NCBI GenBank assembly: GCA_028712475.1
Contig: JAQTQB010000008.1
Coordinates: forward strand, 81,456 to 145,455
Source of the DNA: Verrucomicrobiales bacterium
Lineage (GTDB): Bacteria > Verrucomicrobiota > Verrucomicrobiia > Limisphaerales > UBA11358
Reading direction: 5' to 3'
DNA length: 64,000 nt
Position numbers and translations under genes: made by a program. Under the pieces are notes generated by a model. It had not been told where the DNA came from. It searched no databases and was given only the letters and a program-made list of their open reading frames with translations. Of the stretch, positions 25,052 to 33,782 are shown piece by piece. Numbering within the stretch: position 1 is the stretch's first letter; every line of letters starts with the position of its first letter.

Positions 25052-25533
25052 AAATCGGCCGCATCACCATCAGCGACCGGGCGAGCGCGGGCGTTTATGC
25101 CGACCGCAGCGGGCCAGAGATTGAAAACGTGCTGCGAGAGTTTTTTACCGATGCAACTTTTGAAGCGGCGATTGTGCCGGACGAGGTGGATTTGATCGCG
25201 TCGGCATTGAGGAATTTCGCGGATGAATTGAAATGCGATCTGGTGGTCACGACGGGCGGAACGGGGATTTCCGCGCGCGACGTGACGCCGGAAGCGACGC
25301 GGGCCGTGCTGGAAAAAGAACTGCCCGGCTTCGGGGAAATCATGCGGGTGCAGTCGTTTGCCAAGGTGAAGACGGCGATTTTGTCGCGGGCGGTGGCGGG
25401 CACGCGCGGACAAGCGCTCATCGTGAATCTGCCCGGCAAGCCGACGGCGGTGCGCGAGTGCCTGGAAATTCTCGCGCCGGCGATGCGCGAAGGGCTGGCG
25501 CATTTGCGCGGGGAAAATCCGCACGAAAAATAG
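25048..25533 (+). CDS. mogA: Molybdopterin adenylyltransferase
   Basis: The 161-residue protein activates molybdopterin by adenylation before metal insertion by the MoeA domain. Its signatures are IGRITISDRASAGVYAD at the start, VVTTGGTGISARDVTPEAT (about 68-86), FGEIMRVQSF, TRGQALIVNLPGKPTAVREC. Starts further upstream are shadows of moaC. The MogA/MoaB distinction rests on the RDVTPEAT motif and length, which favour MogA; MoaB is the alternative symbol. Confidence 0.9.
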   Translation: MKIGRITISDRASAGVYADRSGPEIENVLREFFTDATFEAAIVPDEVDLIASALRNFADELKCDLVVTTGGTGISARDVTPEATRAVLEKELPGFGEIMRVQSFAKVKTAILSRAVAGTRGQALIVNLPGKPTAVRECLEILAPAMREGLAHLRGENPHEK

Positions 25534-25574
25534 TTGATTGACGAGAGCGGATGGTGAAAAGTTGAAAAATAAAT

Positions 25575-26546
25575 ATGGATTCATTTGGCCGCACAGTGGA
25601 TTACCTGCGCATCTCGATCACCGACCGGTGCAACGAGCGGTGCCTGTATTGCCTGCCGGAAAATTACGCCGACTGGCTGCCGCGCGGGGAAATTCTCGCC
25701 TACGACGAACTGCTCGCCATCGTGGGGGCGACGACGGCGCTGGGCTTCAAACGGTTTCGCGTGACTGGCGGCGAGCCGCTGATCCGTCCGGGCGTGGTGG
25801 AATTCATCCGCGACCTGGTCGCGACGCCGGGCGTGGAATCGGTGCTGCTCACGACGAACGGCACGCGGCTGCCGCAGCTCGCGCAGCCTTTGTTCGACGC
25901 GGGTTTGCGCCGCATCAACATCAGTCTTGATGCGCTCGACCCGGCGATTTACCGCACGATCACGAATGGCGATCTGGCGCCGGTGCTGGAAGGCATCAAG
26001 CTCGTGAAGGAAATCGGTTTCGAGTCGGTGAAACTGAACACGGTGCTGATGCGCGGGAAGAATGACGGTGAAGTTTTCCGGCTGCTTGATTTCGCGGCGG
26101 AGCACGACATCGCCATCCGCTTCATCGAATTGATGCCGGTGAGCCTGACGGAAATGTTGAGCGAAAAGAATTTTTTCCCGGTCACGGAACTGTTCGCCAA
26201 GCTGCAGCGTGAAGATGAACTGGAGCCGCTCATGGAATCGTTTGGGTTCGGGCCGGCAAAGTATTACCGGCTCAAAAAACGCGGCGCAACGGTGGGTTTG
26301 ATCGGCGCGTTGAGCGATCTTCATTTTTGCGAGCGTTGCAACAAGATGCGGCTGACATGCGACGGCAAGCTGCGTCCCTGCCTCGGCAATCATCTGGAGA
26401 CGGATCTGAAACCGGCTTTGCGGCCGAAGATTGACGCCACGCTTTTAAGCACGCTGGTTTGCAGCACGCTGGTGCAGAAACCTGCGGAGCATTTGTTCCG
26501 TGAGAATTACCAGCCGCAGCGCGTGATGACGGCGATTGGCGGGTGA
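25575..26546 (+). CDS. moaA: GTP 3',8-cyclase, radical SAM
   Basis: The 323-residue enzyme begins Moco synthesis by rearranging GTP. The N-terminal radical SAM cluster is DRCNERCLYCLP (Cys-x3-Cys-x2-Cys, about residues 18-28), preceded by YLRISITD; RVTGGEPLIRPGV follows. The second 4Fe-4S cluster is near the C-terminus: FCERCNKMRLTCDGKLRPCLG (about 259-279, listed in two parts by its Cys pairs). It ends with a short tail YQPQRVMTAIGG; GG-ended tails are required for MoaA activity. It is the last gene of the nitrate/Moco run, 41 bases after mogA. Confidence 0.95.
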   Translation: MDSFGRTVDYLRISITDRCNERCLYCLPENYADWLPRGEILAYDELLAIVGATTALGFKRFRVTGGEPLIRPGVVEFIRDLVATPGVESVLLTTNGTRLPQLAQPLFDAGLRRINISLDALDPAIYRTITNGDLAPVLEGIKLVKEIGFESVKLNTVLMRGKNDGEVFRLLDFAAEHDIAIRFIELMPVSLTEMLSEKNFFPVTELFAKLQREDELEPLMESFGFGPAKYYRLKKRGATVGLIGALSDLHFCERCNKMRLTCDGKLRPCLGNHLETDLKPALRPKIDATLLSTLVCSTLVQKPAEHLFRENYQPQRVMTAIGG

Positions 26547-26640
26547 TTGAAAAAACACCCTCAAAAAAAATTTGAAAAGCTACGACCGGTGAATTAGCGT
26601 TTTCGCGAGGATAAAGGTAACAAACAACTATAAACATATT

Positions 26641-27846
26641 ATGAAAAAAACATTAAGCCTTCTGACCCTTTGTTCGGCCCTGGCGGTCGCACAAGCCGAC
26701 ATAGTCAAATTCAACCTCGCACCGGACGGACTCAACCCCGGCAACGTGGTTCCTGCCGTCACCAACAGCACCGGATCAGGCAACACTATTTCCGGCGGCA
26801 TCGCCCTGCAGACCACCAATTCCACTCTCTCCTTCGCCGTCGGTTATGGCGCGGCGGCAGGTTTCTCCAACCTGACCGGCCAGGCCACGGCGGTGAGCCT
26901 CAACGGTCCGGCTCCGGCCGGCACCAACGCGGCGGTTCTCTTTGATCTAAGCCCCTTCACTTTCCCGGCCATTGAGCCGACGAACGGCGGGGTCATCTTC
27001 GGATCCGTCGTGCTCACCAGCGAGCAGTCTTCCAACCTGCTCGCCGGCCTGGATTACATCGTGATCGCGACGGACAGCAACACCAACGGTGAAATTCGCG
27101 GACAACTCGTTCCAATTGTCGCGACCGTGCCGACGCTGGTCTGTCCCGGTGATTTCACCATGGAATGCACCGGTCAACCGACCAACCTGACCGCACAAGT
27201 TTCCAGCGCGACCGGCGACGCCCTGACGGTTACATGGACAGTGAACGGCGTGAACGTGCAGACGAACCAAGTGCCACAAGGTAGCACCACGAACGCGGTG
27301 GACGTCGTGCTGGCAGCGAACTTGGAACTGGGCACCAACATCGTGGGCGTGACCGTGGCCGACAGCACCGGCGGCCAGACGTCCTGTGAAAGCACGATCA
27401 TCGTGCAGGACACGATTGCGCCGGTGATCATCAATAAAACGGTCAGCCCCGCCAAGTTGTGGCCGCCAAATCATAAAATGGTTCCGATCAGAATCAGCGT
27501 GGTCACGCAGGACGCATGCTGCGTGGACAAATGGACAATTGTTTCCGTGACGAGCAACGAAACGGTTATCAAATCAAACGGGAAAAATAACGGCAACAGC
27601 AAGGCAAAAGGTAAAAATGGCCATGGCAATTCTAATAACAATGGTAATGGCAACGGATCCGGTAACACTTCCCCCGACTGGATCATCACCGGTGATCATG
27701 GCTTAAGCCTGCGGGCCGAACGGGCCGGAACCGGCAGTGGCCGTGTCTATACCATCACCGTTCAAGCGCAGGATTGCGCGGGTAATCTTTCCGCGCCAGC
27801 AACTTTGACCGTGACCGTGCCGCACGATCAGGGCAAGGGCAAATGA
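26641..27846 (+). CDS. Secreted protein with CHRD-like and Ig-like domains
   Basis: The 401-residue exported protein has a signal peptide MKKTLSLLTLCSALAVAQA. Residues about 20-155 resemble a CHRD domain (SGGIALQTTNSTLSFAV, IFGSVVLTSEQ, LLAGLDYIVIATDSNTNGEIRGQL; GEIRGQ is the family hallmark). A HYR/Ig-like region with paired cysteines follows (CPGDFTMECTG, SCESTIIVQDTIAPV, then LWPPNHKMVPIRISV). A Lys/Asn/Gly/Ser low-complexity stretch (about 303-340) interrupts the last beta domain, which resumes at DWIITGDHGLSLRAER. It is monocistronic with its own terminator. The role is unknown, perhaps an envelope or matrix protein. Confidence 0.75.
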   Translation: MKKTLSLLTLCSALAVAQADIVKFNLAPDGLNPGNVVPAVTNSTGSGNTISGGIALQTTNSTLSFAVGYGAAAGFSNLTGQATAVSLNGPAPAGTNAAVLFDLSPFTFPAIEPTNGGVIFGSVVLTSEQSSNLLAGLDYIVIATDSNTNGEIRGQLVPIVATVPTLVCPGDFTMECTGQPTNLTAQVSSATGDALTVTWTVNGVNVQTNQVPQGSTTNAVDVVLAANLELGTNIVGVTVADSTGGQTSCESTIIVQDTIAPVIINKTVSPAKLWPPNHKMVPIRISVVTQDACCVDKWTIVSVTSNETVIKSNGKNNGNSKAKGKNGHGNSNNNGNGNGSGNTSPDWIITGDHGLSLRAERAGTGSGRVYTITVQAQDCAGNLSAPATLTVTVPHDQGKGK

Positions 27847-27884
27847 AGAACATTTGGAACTGACCCGCAGTCATTAAAAACGAG

Positions 27885-27915
27885 GGGGGAGATTCAACTG
27901 AATCTCCCCCTTTTT
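27885..27915 (+). terminator. Rho-independent terminator
   Basis: A 10-bp perfect stem (GGGGGAGATT / AATCTCCCCC) with a 6-base loop is followed by TTTTT, 39 bases after the stop of the CHRD-like protein gene. Confidence 0.92.
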
Positions 27916-27958
27916 ATATTTTCAAAAACAACCGGCAACCGGATGCGGTGTCAAAAAC

Positions 27959-28033
27959 TGGAGCCAGTTGTCGGATTTGAACCGACGACCGACGGTTTAC
28001 AAAACCGTTGCTCTACCACTGAGCTAAACTGGC
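27959..28033 (-). tRNA. tRNA-Thr (anticodon TGT)
   Basis: Read on the minus strand, all arms fold: acceptor GCCAGTT/AACTGGC, D arm GCTC/GAGC, anticodon stem ACGGT/ACCGT with loop TTTGTAA (anticodon TGT), five-base variable loop, T arm GTCGG/CCGAC with loop TTCAAAT, discriminator T and an encoded CCA at 27959-27961. The G1-C72 and C2-G71 pairs fit threonine identity. Confidence 0.97.
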
Positions 28034-28119
28034 TTTAACAGGGGACACATTATCGCAGGGCCAAAGTCCGAGGCAAGACGATACGCATGACCCTTGAGAA
28101 AAAGTGAACGGCGGGCGAT

Positions 28120-28575
28120 TTACCGGGTGGCCGGCTGGAGCAGGACATCGCCGGCATTGACCTCCGGCACACCGGCGGCGGAATGGCCGATGACGTTGGT
28201 GCCAGTGTAGTTCGTCTGGAAAGTTTGGTAGCCGGAACAACTGAAGAGCACCGGCACCGACCACCAGCCCGGCTGCCGGAACACCGCAAAAACACTTTCG
28301 CCAGGCAGCACAAACCGGCCGTCGGCGTCCGTCTGCACGCCGCTGCTCTGCATCAAGACCTGTCCCCCTTTGGGCGGACCAAACGGCTCAAATTTTTGCA
28401 ACTCGGCGCGCTGAACTTTTGCATCAACCAGAGGCTGGTGCGTGTCCGCCGCCAGCACACGCCCGGAAATCTGCGGCGAAATCCAATGCGTGAACTTGCC
28501 CGACTGGCAGCCAGCCGTGACAAGTGCGAACAGCAAAAATCCGAAGACGGTGAATTTCTGTGTCCTGGGTTTCAT
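28120..28575 (-). CDS. Lipoprotein with a carboxypeptidase-regulatory-like domain
   Basis: The 151-residue protein has a lipoprotein signal (FGFLLFALVTAGC, lipobox Cys at about 23), so it is membrane anchored. The rest is a small beta-sandwich typical of carboxypeptidase-regulatory-like folds: ISGRVLAADTHQPLVDAKV ... TDADGRFVLPGESVFAVF ... LFSCSGYQTFQTNY. Such domains usually serve binding or structure. It lies 86 bases upstream of the tRNA gene's 5' end on the same strand, and no partner gene is evident. Confidence 0.75.
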   Translation of the reverse strand: MKPRTQKFTVFGFLLFALVTAGCQSGKFTHWISPQISGRVLAADTHQPLVDAKVQRAELQKFEPFGPPKGGQVLMQSSGVQTDADGRFVLPGESVFAVFRQPGWWSVPVLFSCSGYQTFQTNYTGTNVIGHSAAGVPEVNAGDVLLQPATR

Positions 28576-28614
28576 CGGTTTGTGTTTAACGGCTTCCTTC
28601 CATCCGCACTTTCA

Positions 28615-29016
28615 TCAAATCAAATCCTTCTGCGCAGCATTGGCCCCGGCCTTGGCCTTCTTGAAATTCAAATCCGGCTGATGGTCGGGATGCCCGGCGC
28701 GCTGCTGGCCGGAAAGCAAGCCTTCGATGGTCAGCAGTTGCACGCGCGGAAATTTCTTGCCGGTGGCGCTTTCGTAAAAGCCGGCGCTCGCGGCATCGGC
28801 GATCCTGCCGCGCGTGGGTTCTTCCAAAGAAATGAACAAAGCGATCCCGGCGGACTCGCGGTCGCGCACGGCCATGACGGAGCGGAAGTCATCGGCCTTG
28901 AGATTGTAGTCGCGCTTGGAATTGAACGGCGGGGCGAGGTAGATGAGGTCAACGGATTCGGCCGCGAGGTGGTCGCGCAGGACGTGCAGGTTGTCGCCGA
29001 AGAAAAGTTGATTCAC
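28615..29016 (-). pseudogene. Decayed site-specific DNA methyltransferase (internal deletion)
   Basis: The 134-codon frame begins like a type III (Mod-type) DNA methyltransferase: MNQLFFGDNLHVLRDHLAAESVDLIYLAPPFNSKRDYN, quoted in spirit by its blocks FGDNLHVL and PPFNSKRDYN. It then jumps to what looks like the C-terminal end of the family (ALFISLEEPTRGRIADAASAGFYES, PRVQLLTIEGLLSG, FKKAKAG). Intact members have several hundred residues, so the middle is missing. The catalytic DPPF box reads APPF, losing the Asp. Both changes argue that the enzyme is dead, although the frame is still open. No restriction gene lies nearby. Confidence 0.72.
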
Positions 29017-29073
29017 GCGGCGAGAGTTTTACCCGTTGAAAACGGCGGCGGCAATTCTTAATCGCGCCGGAGA

Positions 29074-29116
29074 AAATGCGCAGGCCGCCTCCTGTGGGGA
29101 GGCGGCCTGCGCATTT
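29074..29116 (-). terminator. Long perfect hairpin, probable terminator of the FadL-type gene
   Basis: A 19-bp perfect inverted repeat (AAATGCGCAGGCCGCCTCC with its complement, 5-base loop) lies 84 bases beyond the stop of the FadL-type gene at 29200. The A/T ends of the stem would give a short U-tract on the minus strand. It also separates that gene from the methyltransferase remnant. Confidence 0.7.
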
Positions 29117-29199
29117 GACAGCCGAAATATATACGTTGGTGGTGCTGAAGCCGTGCGCTTCAGCAATTCCACGTGCATCTCCAGCCACAACGGACTTCC

Positions 29200-30474
29200 T
29201 CAAAAGCGCCAGTTCAGGTTGAGACTGACGAAGGAGAAGCAGAGGTTGTTGTAGGAGCCCGACACTTCGCCACGGTAATCTGCCGGAGCCCCCTGCGTCA
29301 CCGGCACATTGCCGCTCCACGCCAGTTCATAGGCCGCGCCCAGATCCACGGACTTGGTCATCTTCCAGAACGTGCCGAGGCCGAAACGGTAGGCCGCCGC
29401 CATGGGCAGGATTACGCTGCGGTTCTTGTCGCTGACGGCCGAAGTGTCATAGGCCAAGCCGCCGGTGAACCGCCAGGCTTCCGAATATTGATACTGCACG
29501 CCCGCCGCCCCATGCCAGGTGTCATCGTAATGGAGCTGGGTGGTAAAGTCCTTGGGACCCGAGGGGGAGCCGTTATTGACACCCACCGCGACCTCGCCAA
29601 ATTTGCTCCAATTCTGCCAGCCCACATCGGCCATCACCGCCCATTTCTCATTGAGATCCTGATACACGCCGACCATCACCGATTGCGGCACCGTTACGCC
29701 CAGATCCAATGTGGGCGGGTTGGCCAGCAGTGCGCCGAGTCCCGGCCCGAGATTGTTAAAGCCGGGCTTGGCATTGAAGTTCAGATCCACTTGCGAAAGA
29801 TAATTGACGCCGATGCGCGTGCCTTCCCGCGGTTGGATCATCACGCCCGCGTTGCCGCCAAAACCCCAAACGTGATCCTTCAGTTTCATTTTACCATCCG
29901 AGCCAATAACATTGTTGACCGCGATCTCGGTGTCCAGATAGCCATACATGGCGTTCAACCCGCCGCCGATGGCAAGCCAGTCGTTCACCTTGAAACTTGC
30001 GGCTGGCATCAGGGTCAGTCCCAGCAACGTTGCGTTCTGGACATAGTAGCGGCCCGCCCAGTTGTTGCCGTAATCCAAGGCGAGGCCGAAGTAGGAAAAG
30101 GTGCCGAAGCCTACGGTCAGTTTCTCCGTCACCGGATAGGTGATGAACAAGCTCGCACCCGGCAAAGCGCCGACCGCGTTGTCGCCGTCGCCGCCCGTGG
30201 TGGTGGTTTTGGAATTGCCCGAGAACTGCGCATTGCCGTAAAGCACCTGAAGACTGGAATTCAATTGCCCTCCTTCCAGCCGGCTCATCCCGGCGGGGTT
30301 TTTGAACAGCGTGGACGCGTCCTGCGCCGCCGCCGCGTAACCGGCCGACGCCAGACCGACATCCGGCGTGGAAATTTCGTAGAGGCTGATGCCGCCGGCC
30401 CGCGCGGATTGTGACAGGCAGAAACAGACTGCGAGAATGAATGCGACCGGTGAAAGGATTTTGGAGAAATTCAT
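29200..30474 (-). CDS. FadL/TodX-type outer membrane transport protein
   Basis: The 424-residue outer membrane barrel probably imports hydrophobic compounds such as fatty acids or aromatics. The start ATG 30472-30474 is chosen because it places a signal peptide at the very N-terminus (LSPVAFILAVCFCLSQSARA-G); the frame extends upstream without one. The mature N-terminus GGISLYEISTPDVGLASAGYAAAAQDASTLFKNPAGMS contains the FadL hatch motif (NPAG) in two blocks. The barrel ends SLNLNWRF with the C-terminal Phe. It is monocistronic; an acyl-CoA/CoA-transferase gene is divergent from it, which may reflect shared acid metabolism. Confidence 0.88.
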   Translation of the reverse strand: MNFSKILSPVAFILAVCFCLSQSARAGGISLYEISTPDVGLASAGYAAAAQDASTLFKNPAGMSRLEGGQLNSSLQVLYGNAQFSGNSKTTTTGGDGDNAVGALPGASLFITYPVTEKLTVGFGTFSYFGLALDYGNNWAGRYYVQNATLLGLTLMPAASFKVNDWLAIGGGLNAMYGYLDTEIAVNNVIGSDGKMKLKDHVWGFGGNAGVMIQPREGTRIGVNYLSQVDLNFNAKPGFNNLGPGLGALLANPPTLDLGVTVPQSVMVGVYQDLNEKWAVMADVGWQNWSKFGEVAVGVNNGSPSGPKDFTTQLHYDDTWHGAAGVQYQYSEAWRFTGGLAYDTSAVSDKNRSVILPMAAAYRFGLGTFWKMTKSVDLGAAYELAWSGNVPVTQGAPADYRGEVSGSYNNLCFSFVSLNLNWRF

Positions 30475-30988
30475 GGTTTTGATTTGATACGCCTTTGATT
30501 GTTTCGTGTCAATTATTTTGCAGGGACTTTGCATGTCAAGCCGTTGCCGCGCGTGGTTTGTCTTGTCTCGGTTTGGCGAACGGGAGTTGTGCAATTGTGC
30601 GGGCCAAGGCCGACACGCATGTTGTGGCGTCGCCACCTGTTTTCTTCACCCGACCTCCATCACCGTCACAAGCCTTCCACATCGGAACATTATTGGCATT
30701 GGGAAGGTGGTTCAGGATTGACATCGCCGAATGGTAAAAATCTTTGACCGGCTAAAGGTCATCACAGCGATGGGACGCAAAAAACGCGAATCGAATGACA
30801 AGATATGATGTGCGCGCCCCACTCGCATAAGGCACAAATAACACGGGCCTGACGAATGAGCCGGGGCTGATGAATGTTGGGGGCCTTTTTGCAGAAACAC
30901 GGACGACGTTTGTTGCAGGACGATGCGCTTCGAATCACCGCCCTTGAACCGCACCAGGCCCGGCTTTTACGAGAGCCCAAAATTTACT
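30475..30988. other. Divergent intergenic region, 514 bases
   Basis: It lies between the FadL-type gene (minus) and the CoA-transferase gene (plus) and must hold both promoters. A TTGACA hexamer stands at about 30717-30722 on the plus strand but no good -10 box follows at 17 bases. No coding frame here has a start, signal or recognisable motif. The region is relatively rich in short G/C runs; nothing else is identified. Confidence 0.5.
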
Positions 30989-32491
30989 ATGACTATGAAT
31001 TCATATTCCAAGATGACTGCGGCAGAGGCCGCCGAACTGATTCAAGACGGACAAACACTCGCCTTCAGCGGCTTCACCCCTGCCGGTGCGCCCAAGGACA
31101 TTCCCAAGGCCATCGGCGCACGGGCCAAAGCAATCCACGCCGCCGGCAATCCCTTTCAAATCGGCGTCATGACCGGCGCCTCGACCGGCAAATCACTGGA
31201 CGGCGCTCTCGCGGATGCAGACGCCGTCCTCTTTCGGACGCCCTACCAGTCCGACCCCACGTTGCGCAAAAGCATCAACGAAGGCCGCACGCAGTTTTTC
31301 GACATGCACCTTTCGATGGCACCGCAGAACATCCGGTATGGCTTTCTCGGCCCAGTTCACTACGCCGTCATTGAGGCGTGCGATGTTTCCCCGACGGGGG
31401 AAATCACTTTGACATCCTCCGTGGGAGCCGCGCCGACTTTTTGCCGGGTCGCGGACAAAATCATCATCGAGTTGAACAAGTTTCACCCGGATTCGCTGCG
31501 GGGACTTCACGATGTTTACGAACCCGAAGACCCGCCGTATCGCAATCCGATCCCGCTCTTTCGCCCGTCTGACCGCATCGGCGCGCCCGTGGTGAAAGTG
31601 AATCCAAAAAAAATCGTCGCCATCGTGGACACCAATGCCCCGGACGAGACCGGCGGTTTCAGCGAAATCGGCGAAACCACCGCGCGCATCGGTCGCAACG
31701 TCGCTGATTTTCTTGCCGCCGAATTGCGCCGCGGGCTGATTCCCAAATCCTTCCTGCCCATCCAGTCGGGGGTGGGCAACACCGCCAACGCCGTGCTCGA
31801 AGCCATGGGCGCGAATGCGGACATTCCGACGTTCGAGATGTATACGGAGGTGATTCAAGATGCCGTGATCAAGCTGATGAAGCAGGGGAAAATCCAATTT
31901 GCCAGCGGTTGCTCGCTGACGGTCACCAACGCGGCGCTGAAAGACATTTACGAAAATCTGGAATTTTTCCGGCCAAAGTTTCTCCTCCGCCCGCAGGAAA
32001 TCAGCAACAGCCCCGAGGTGGTCCGCCGCCTCGGCATCATCTCCATCAACACGGCCATCGAAGTGGACATCGCAGGCAACGTCAACAGCACGCACGTCCT
32101 CGGTCGTAACATGATGAACGGCATTGGTGGCTCCGGCGATTTTGCGCGCAACGCGTTCCTGTCCATCTTCACCTGCCCCTCCACGGCCAAGGGTGGAAAG
32201 ATCAGCACCATTGTGCCCCTCGTCTGCCATCTCGATCACAGCGAACACTCGGTGCAGATCATCGTGACTGAACAGGGCATCGCCGACCTGCGCGGCAAAA
32301 GCCCAAGCCAGCGCGCGGAGACCATCATCAGCAATTGCGCTCATCCCGACTATCGCGGCCTGCTGCGGGATTATGTGCGCCTCGGCGGCTCCGGCCACTC
32401 ACCCCAGACCTTGAGCGCCGCCTTTGGGTTGCACGAGCAATTCGCCAAAACCGGCGACATGCGCAGTGTTGACTGGGCCAGCTACCATTAG
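30989..32491 (+). CDS. Acetyl-CoA hydrolase/transferase (succinyl-CoA:acetate CoA-transferase type)
   Basis: The 500-residue class I CoA-transferase swaps CoA between short acids (acetate, propionate, succinate). It has the N-terminal domain QTLAFSGFTPAGAPKDIPKAI, VMTGASTGKSLDGALADADAV and GLPIQ-type glycine turns (LPIQSGVGNTANAV), and the catalytic Glu in TFEMYTEVIQDAVI (near residue 290). The C-terminal block is VQIIVTEQGIADLRGKSP. ATG 30989 is chosen, with a purine-rich GAGAG about 13 bases before; another ATG lies two codons on, and the frame is open to 30923. It could work in acetate assimilation or mixed-acid metabolism. Confidence 0.88.
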   Translation: MTMNSYSKMTAAEAAELIQDGQTLAFSGFTPAGAPKDIPKAIGARAKAIHAAGNPFQIGVMTGASTGKSLDGALADADAVLFRTPYQSDPTLRKSINEGRTQFFDMHLSMAPQNIRYGFLGPVHYAVIEACDVSPTGEITLTSSVGAAPTFCRVADKIIIELNKFHPDSLRGLHDVYEPEDPPYRNPIPLFRPSDRIGAPVVKVNPKKIVAIVDTNAPDETGGFSEIGETTARIGRNVADFLAAELRRGLIPKSFLPIQSGVGNTANAVLEAMGANADIPTFEMYTEVIQDAVIKLMKQGKIQFASGCSLTVTNAALKDIYENLEFFRPKFLLRPQEISNSPEVVRRLGIISINTAIEVDIAGNVNSTHVLGRNMMNGIGGSGDFARNAFLSIFTCPSTAKGGKISTIVPLVCHLDHSEHSVQIIVTEQGIADLRGKSPSQRAETIISNCAHPDYRGLLRDYVRLGGSGHSPQTLSAAFGLHEQFAKTGDMRSVDWASYH

Positions 32492-32745
32492 GAAAAACTG
32501 ATCGCCGGACGTTACGGCAGTTCCAGTTAAAATTGCCGAAGTTTGCCGTGACACTGGAGCAAAGCGGAGAAAAACCCGCCATCGCGTCACATCGAAGTCT
32601 GACAAAGGCGGAAGTTCAAAACTCTGCGCGCGGCACGGTAATCAGGGAGTGTCTTGGAGTCCGCCAGTCCTCTTGGTTTTTGCGCGAAGCCAATGAGCCT
32701 ATGTCAACATGAACTGCCATACGATTGCAGAATCACCAAAAAAAG

Positions 32746-32765
32746 AACCGGGCCAAAGCCCGGTT
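32746..32765 (-). terminator. Rho-independent terminator between convergent genes
   Basis: A perfect 8-bp stem (AACCGGGC / GCCCGGTT, loop CAAA) with an A-run on the 5' side (a T-run on the minus strand) lies 45 bases past the stop of the PEP-CTERM gene and can also stop the CoA-transferase transcript. The rest of the convergent gap 32492-32809 contains no gene that I can support. Confidence 0.85.
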
Positions 32766-32809
32766 TTCCAATCTGACAGCCACGCGCGACCGACTGCAAA
32801 AGGCTGTAG

Positions 32810-33718
32810 TTAATTTTTGGGATGTCCGCCCACGCTGAAACTCGTGAACGAACATTTCCCCAATCGTCTTTCGCGGCGGATGATCTGAATCGCCACCAAG
32901 CCAGAAAGACCGAGCAGTGTCAACGTTGTTGGCTCGGGCACCGCCACGATTGTGTAACTATCAAGCACGGTTCCGTTGTATTGGAGCGTGCCGTTGTAGG
33001 GTAAGGGTTGAGTCGGGGAAGGGTTCGCCAGTGAGTCATAAGCGGTCTGATTGCCGCTGCCGCCCGTGCTGTAAATGTCGAAAAATAAAGTTGTCCCGGG
33101 CGTGAGAGACAGATTTGCCGATAAATCAATCATTGGGACAGTAATGCTGATGGAAGTCGCGGTAAACGGCTGGCCGCTGTTCACCTGATCGATTTTCGTC
33201 CAGCCGCCGTTAGTGATGCCGACGGCACCTGGCGTTCCAAAGGAGTAAACGTTAAATCCGTAGCTGGTATAGGGAACGGCGGCAGTTCCGCTACCACCTG
33301 CCCCGAATATTCCTATCCAGGCCATCATTCCGCCTAGAGAACTGTCTATGGATATTGCGCGACCATACGCGTTACCGTGGGTCGTGGTATTGGCCGAGGT
33401 GTCGCCACCGGCGGTGGGATTGCCGGTGGTAATGCCGATCCCATAGTTAAAGCCGGTGGTTGGGACATTGGCTCCCGAATTGAGATTGAGTGTGATGTAG
33501 AAATTGGCCGCGTCATTGTTGATGGTTGCCGACCAGATATCGCGCGCGCCGTTGGCAGGCAAGGTGCTCGCGACCGCATCGCCTTGCGTGTCGGTATAAG
33601 TAGTTTGACCCGACGCCGAATAACCGGCAAAACCCAGCACGCCCAATATGCACAAATGAATCCGAGTCGAAGCCGCCATGCCGACTGCGAGTTTTTTTAA
33701 TTGTTTCCTGATTTTCAT
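32810..33718 (-). CDS. PEP-CTERM sorted secreted protein
   Basis: The 302-residue protein has an N-terminal signal sequence after a basic stretch (IHLCILGVLGFAGYSASG-Q) and a beta-rich central domain (TYTDTQGDAVASTLP, ARDIWSATINNDAANFYITLNL) resembling surface or matrix proteins. It carries a PEP-CTERM sorting signal: AVPEPTTLTLLGLSGLVAIQIIRRERR (split at the TT). PEP-CTERM proteins are recognised by exosortase, cleaved and sent to the cell surface, often with exopolysaccharide. Unusually, 17 residues follow the Arg-rich end of the signal (LGKCSFTSFSVGGHPKN); normally the protein stops there. No exosortase gene is in the window. Confidence 0.85.
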   Translation of the reverse strand: MKIRKQLKKLAVGMAASTRIHLCILGVLGFAGYSASGQTTYTDTQGDAVASTLPANGARDIWSATINNDAANFYITLNLNSGANVPTTGFNYGIGITTGNPTAGGDTSANTTTHGNAYGRAISIDSSLGGMMAWIGIFGAGGSGTAAVPYTSYGFNVYSFGTPGAVGITNGGWTKIDQVNSGQPFTATSISITVPMIDLSANLSLTPGTTLFFDIYSTGGSGNQTAYDSLANPSPTQPLPYNGTLQYNGTVLDSYTIVAVPEPTTLTLLGLSGLVAIQIIRRERRLGKCSFTSFSVGGHPKN

Positions 33719-33782
33719 AATTTTTTATTCCAATTCTGTTTAGTTTATCATGCCGTTGGTTGTCGTTTTTGGTTTCCGTTGT

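Noticed and set aside
27959..29016. Integrated island next to tRNA-Thr
   Set aside because: No integrase and no direct repeat of the tRNA 3' end was found within the window, so only the decayed methyltransferase is reported.
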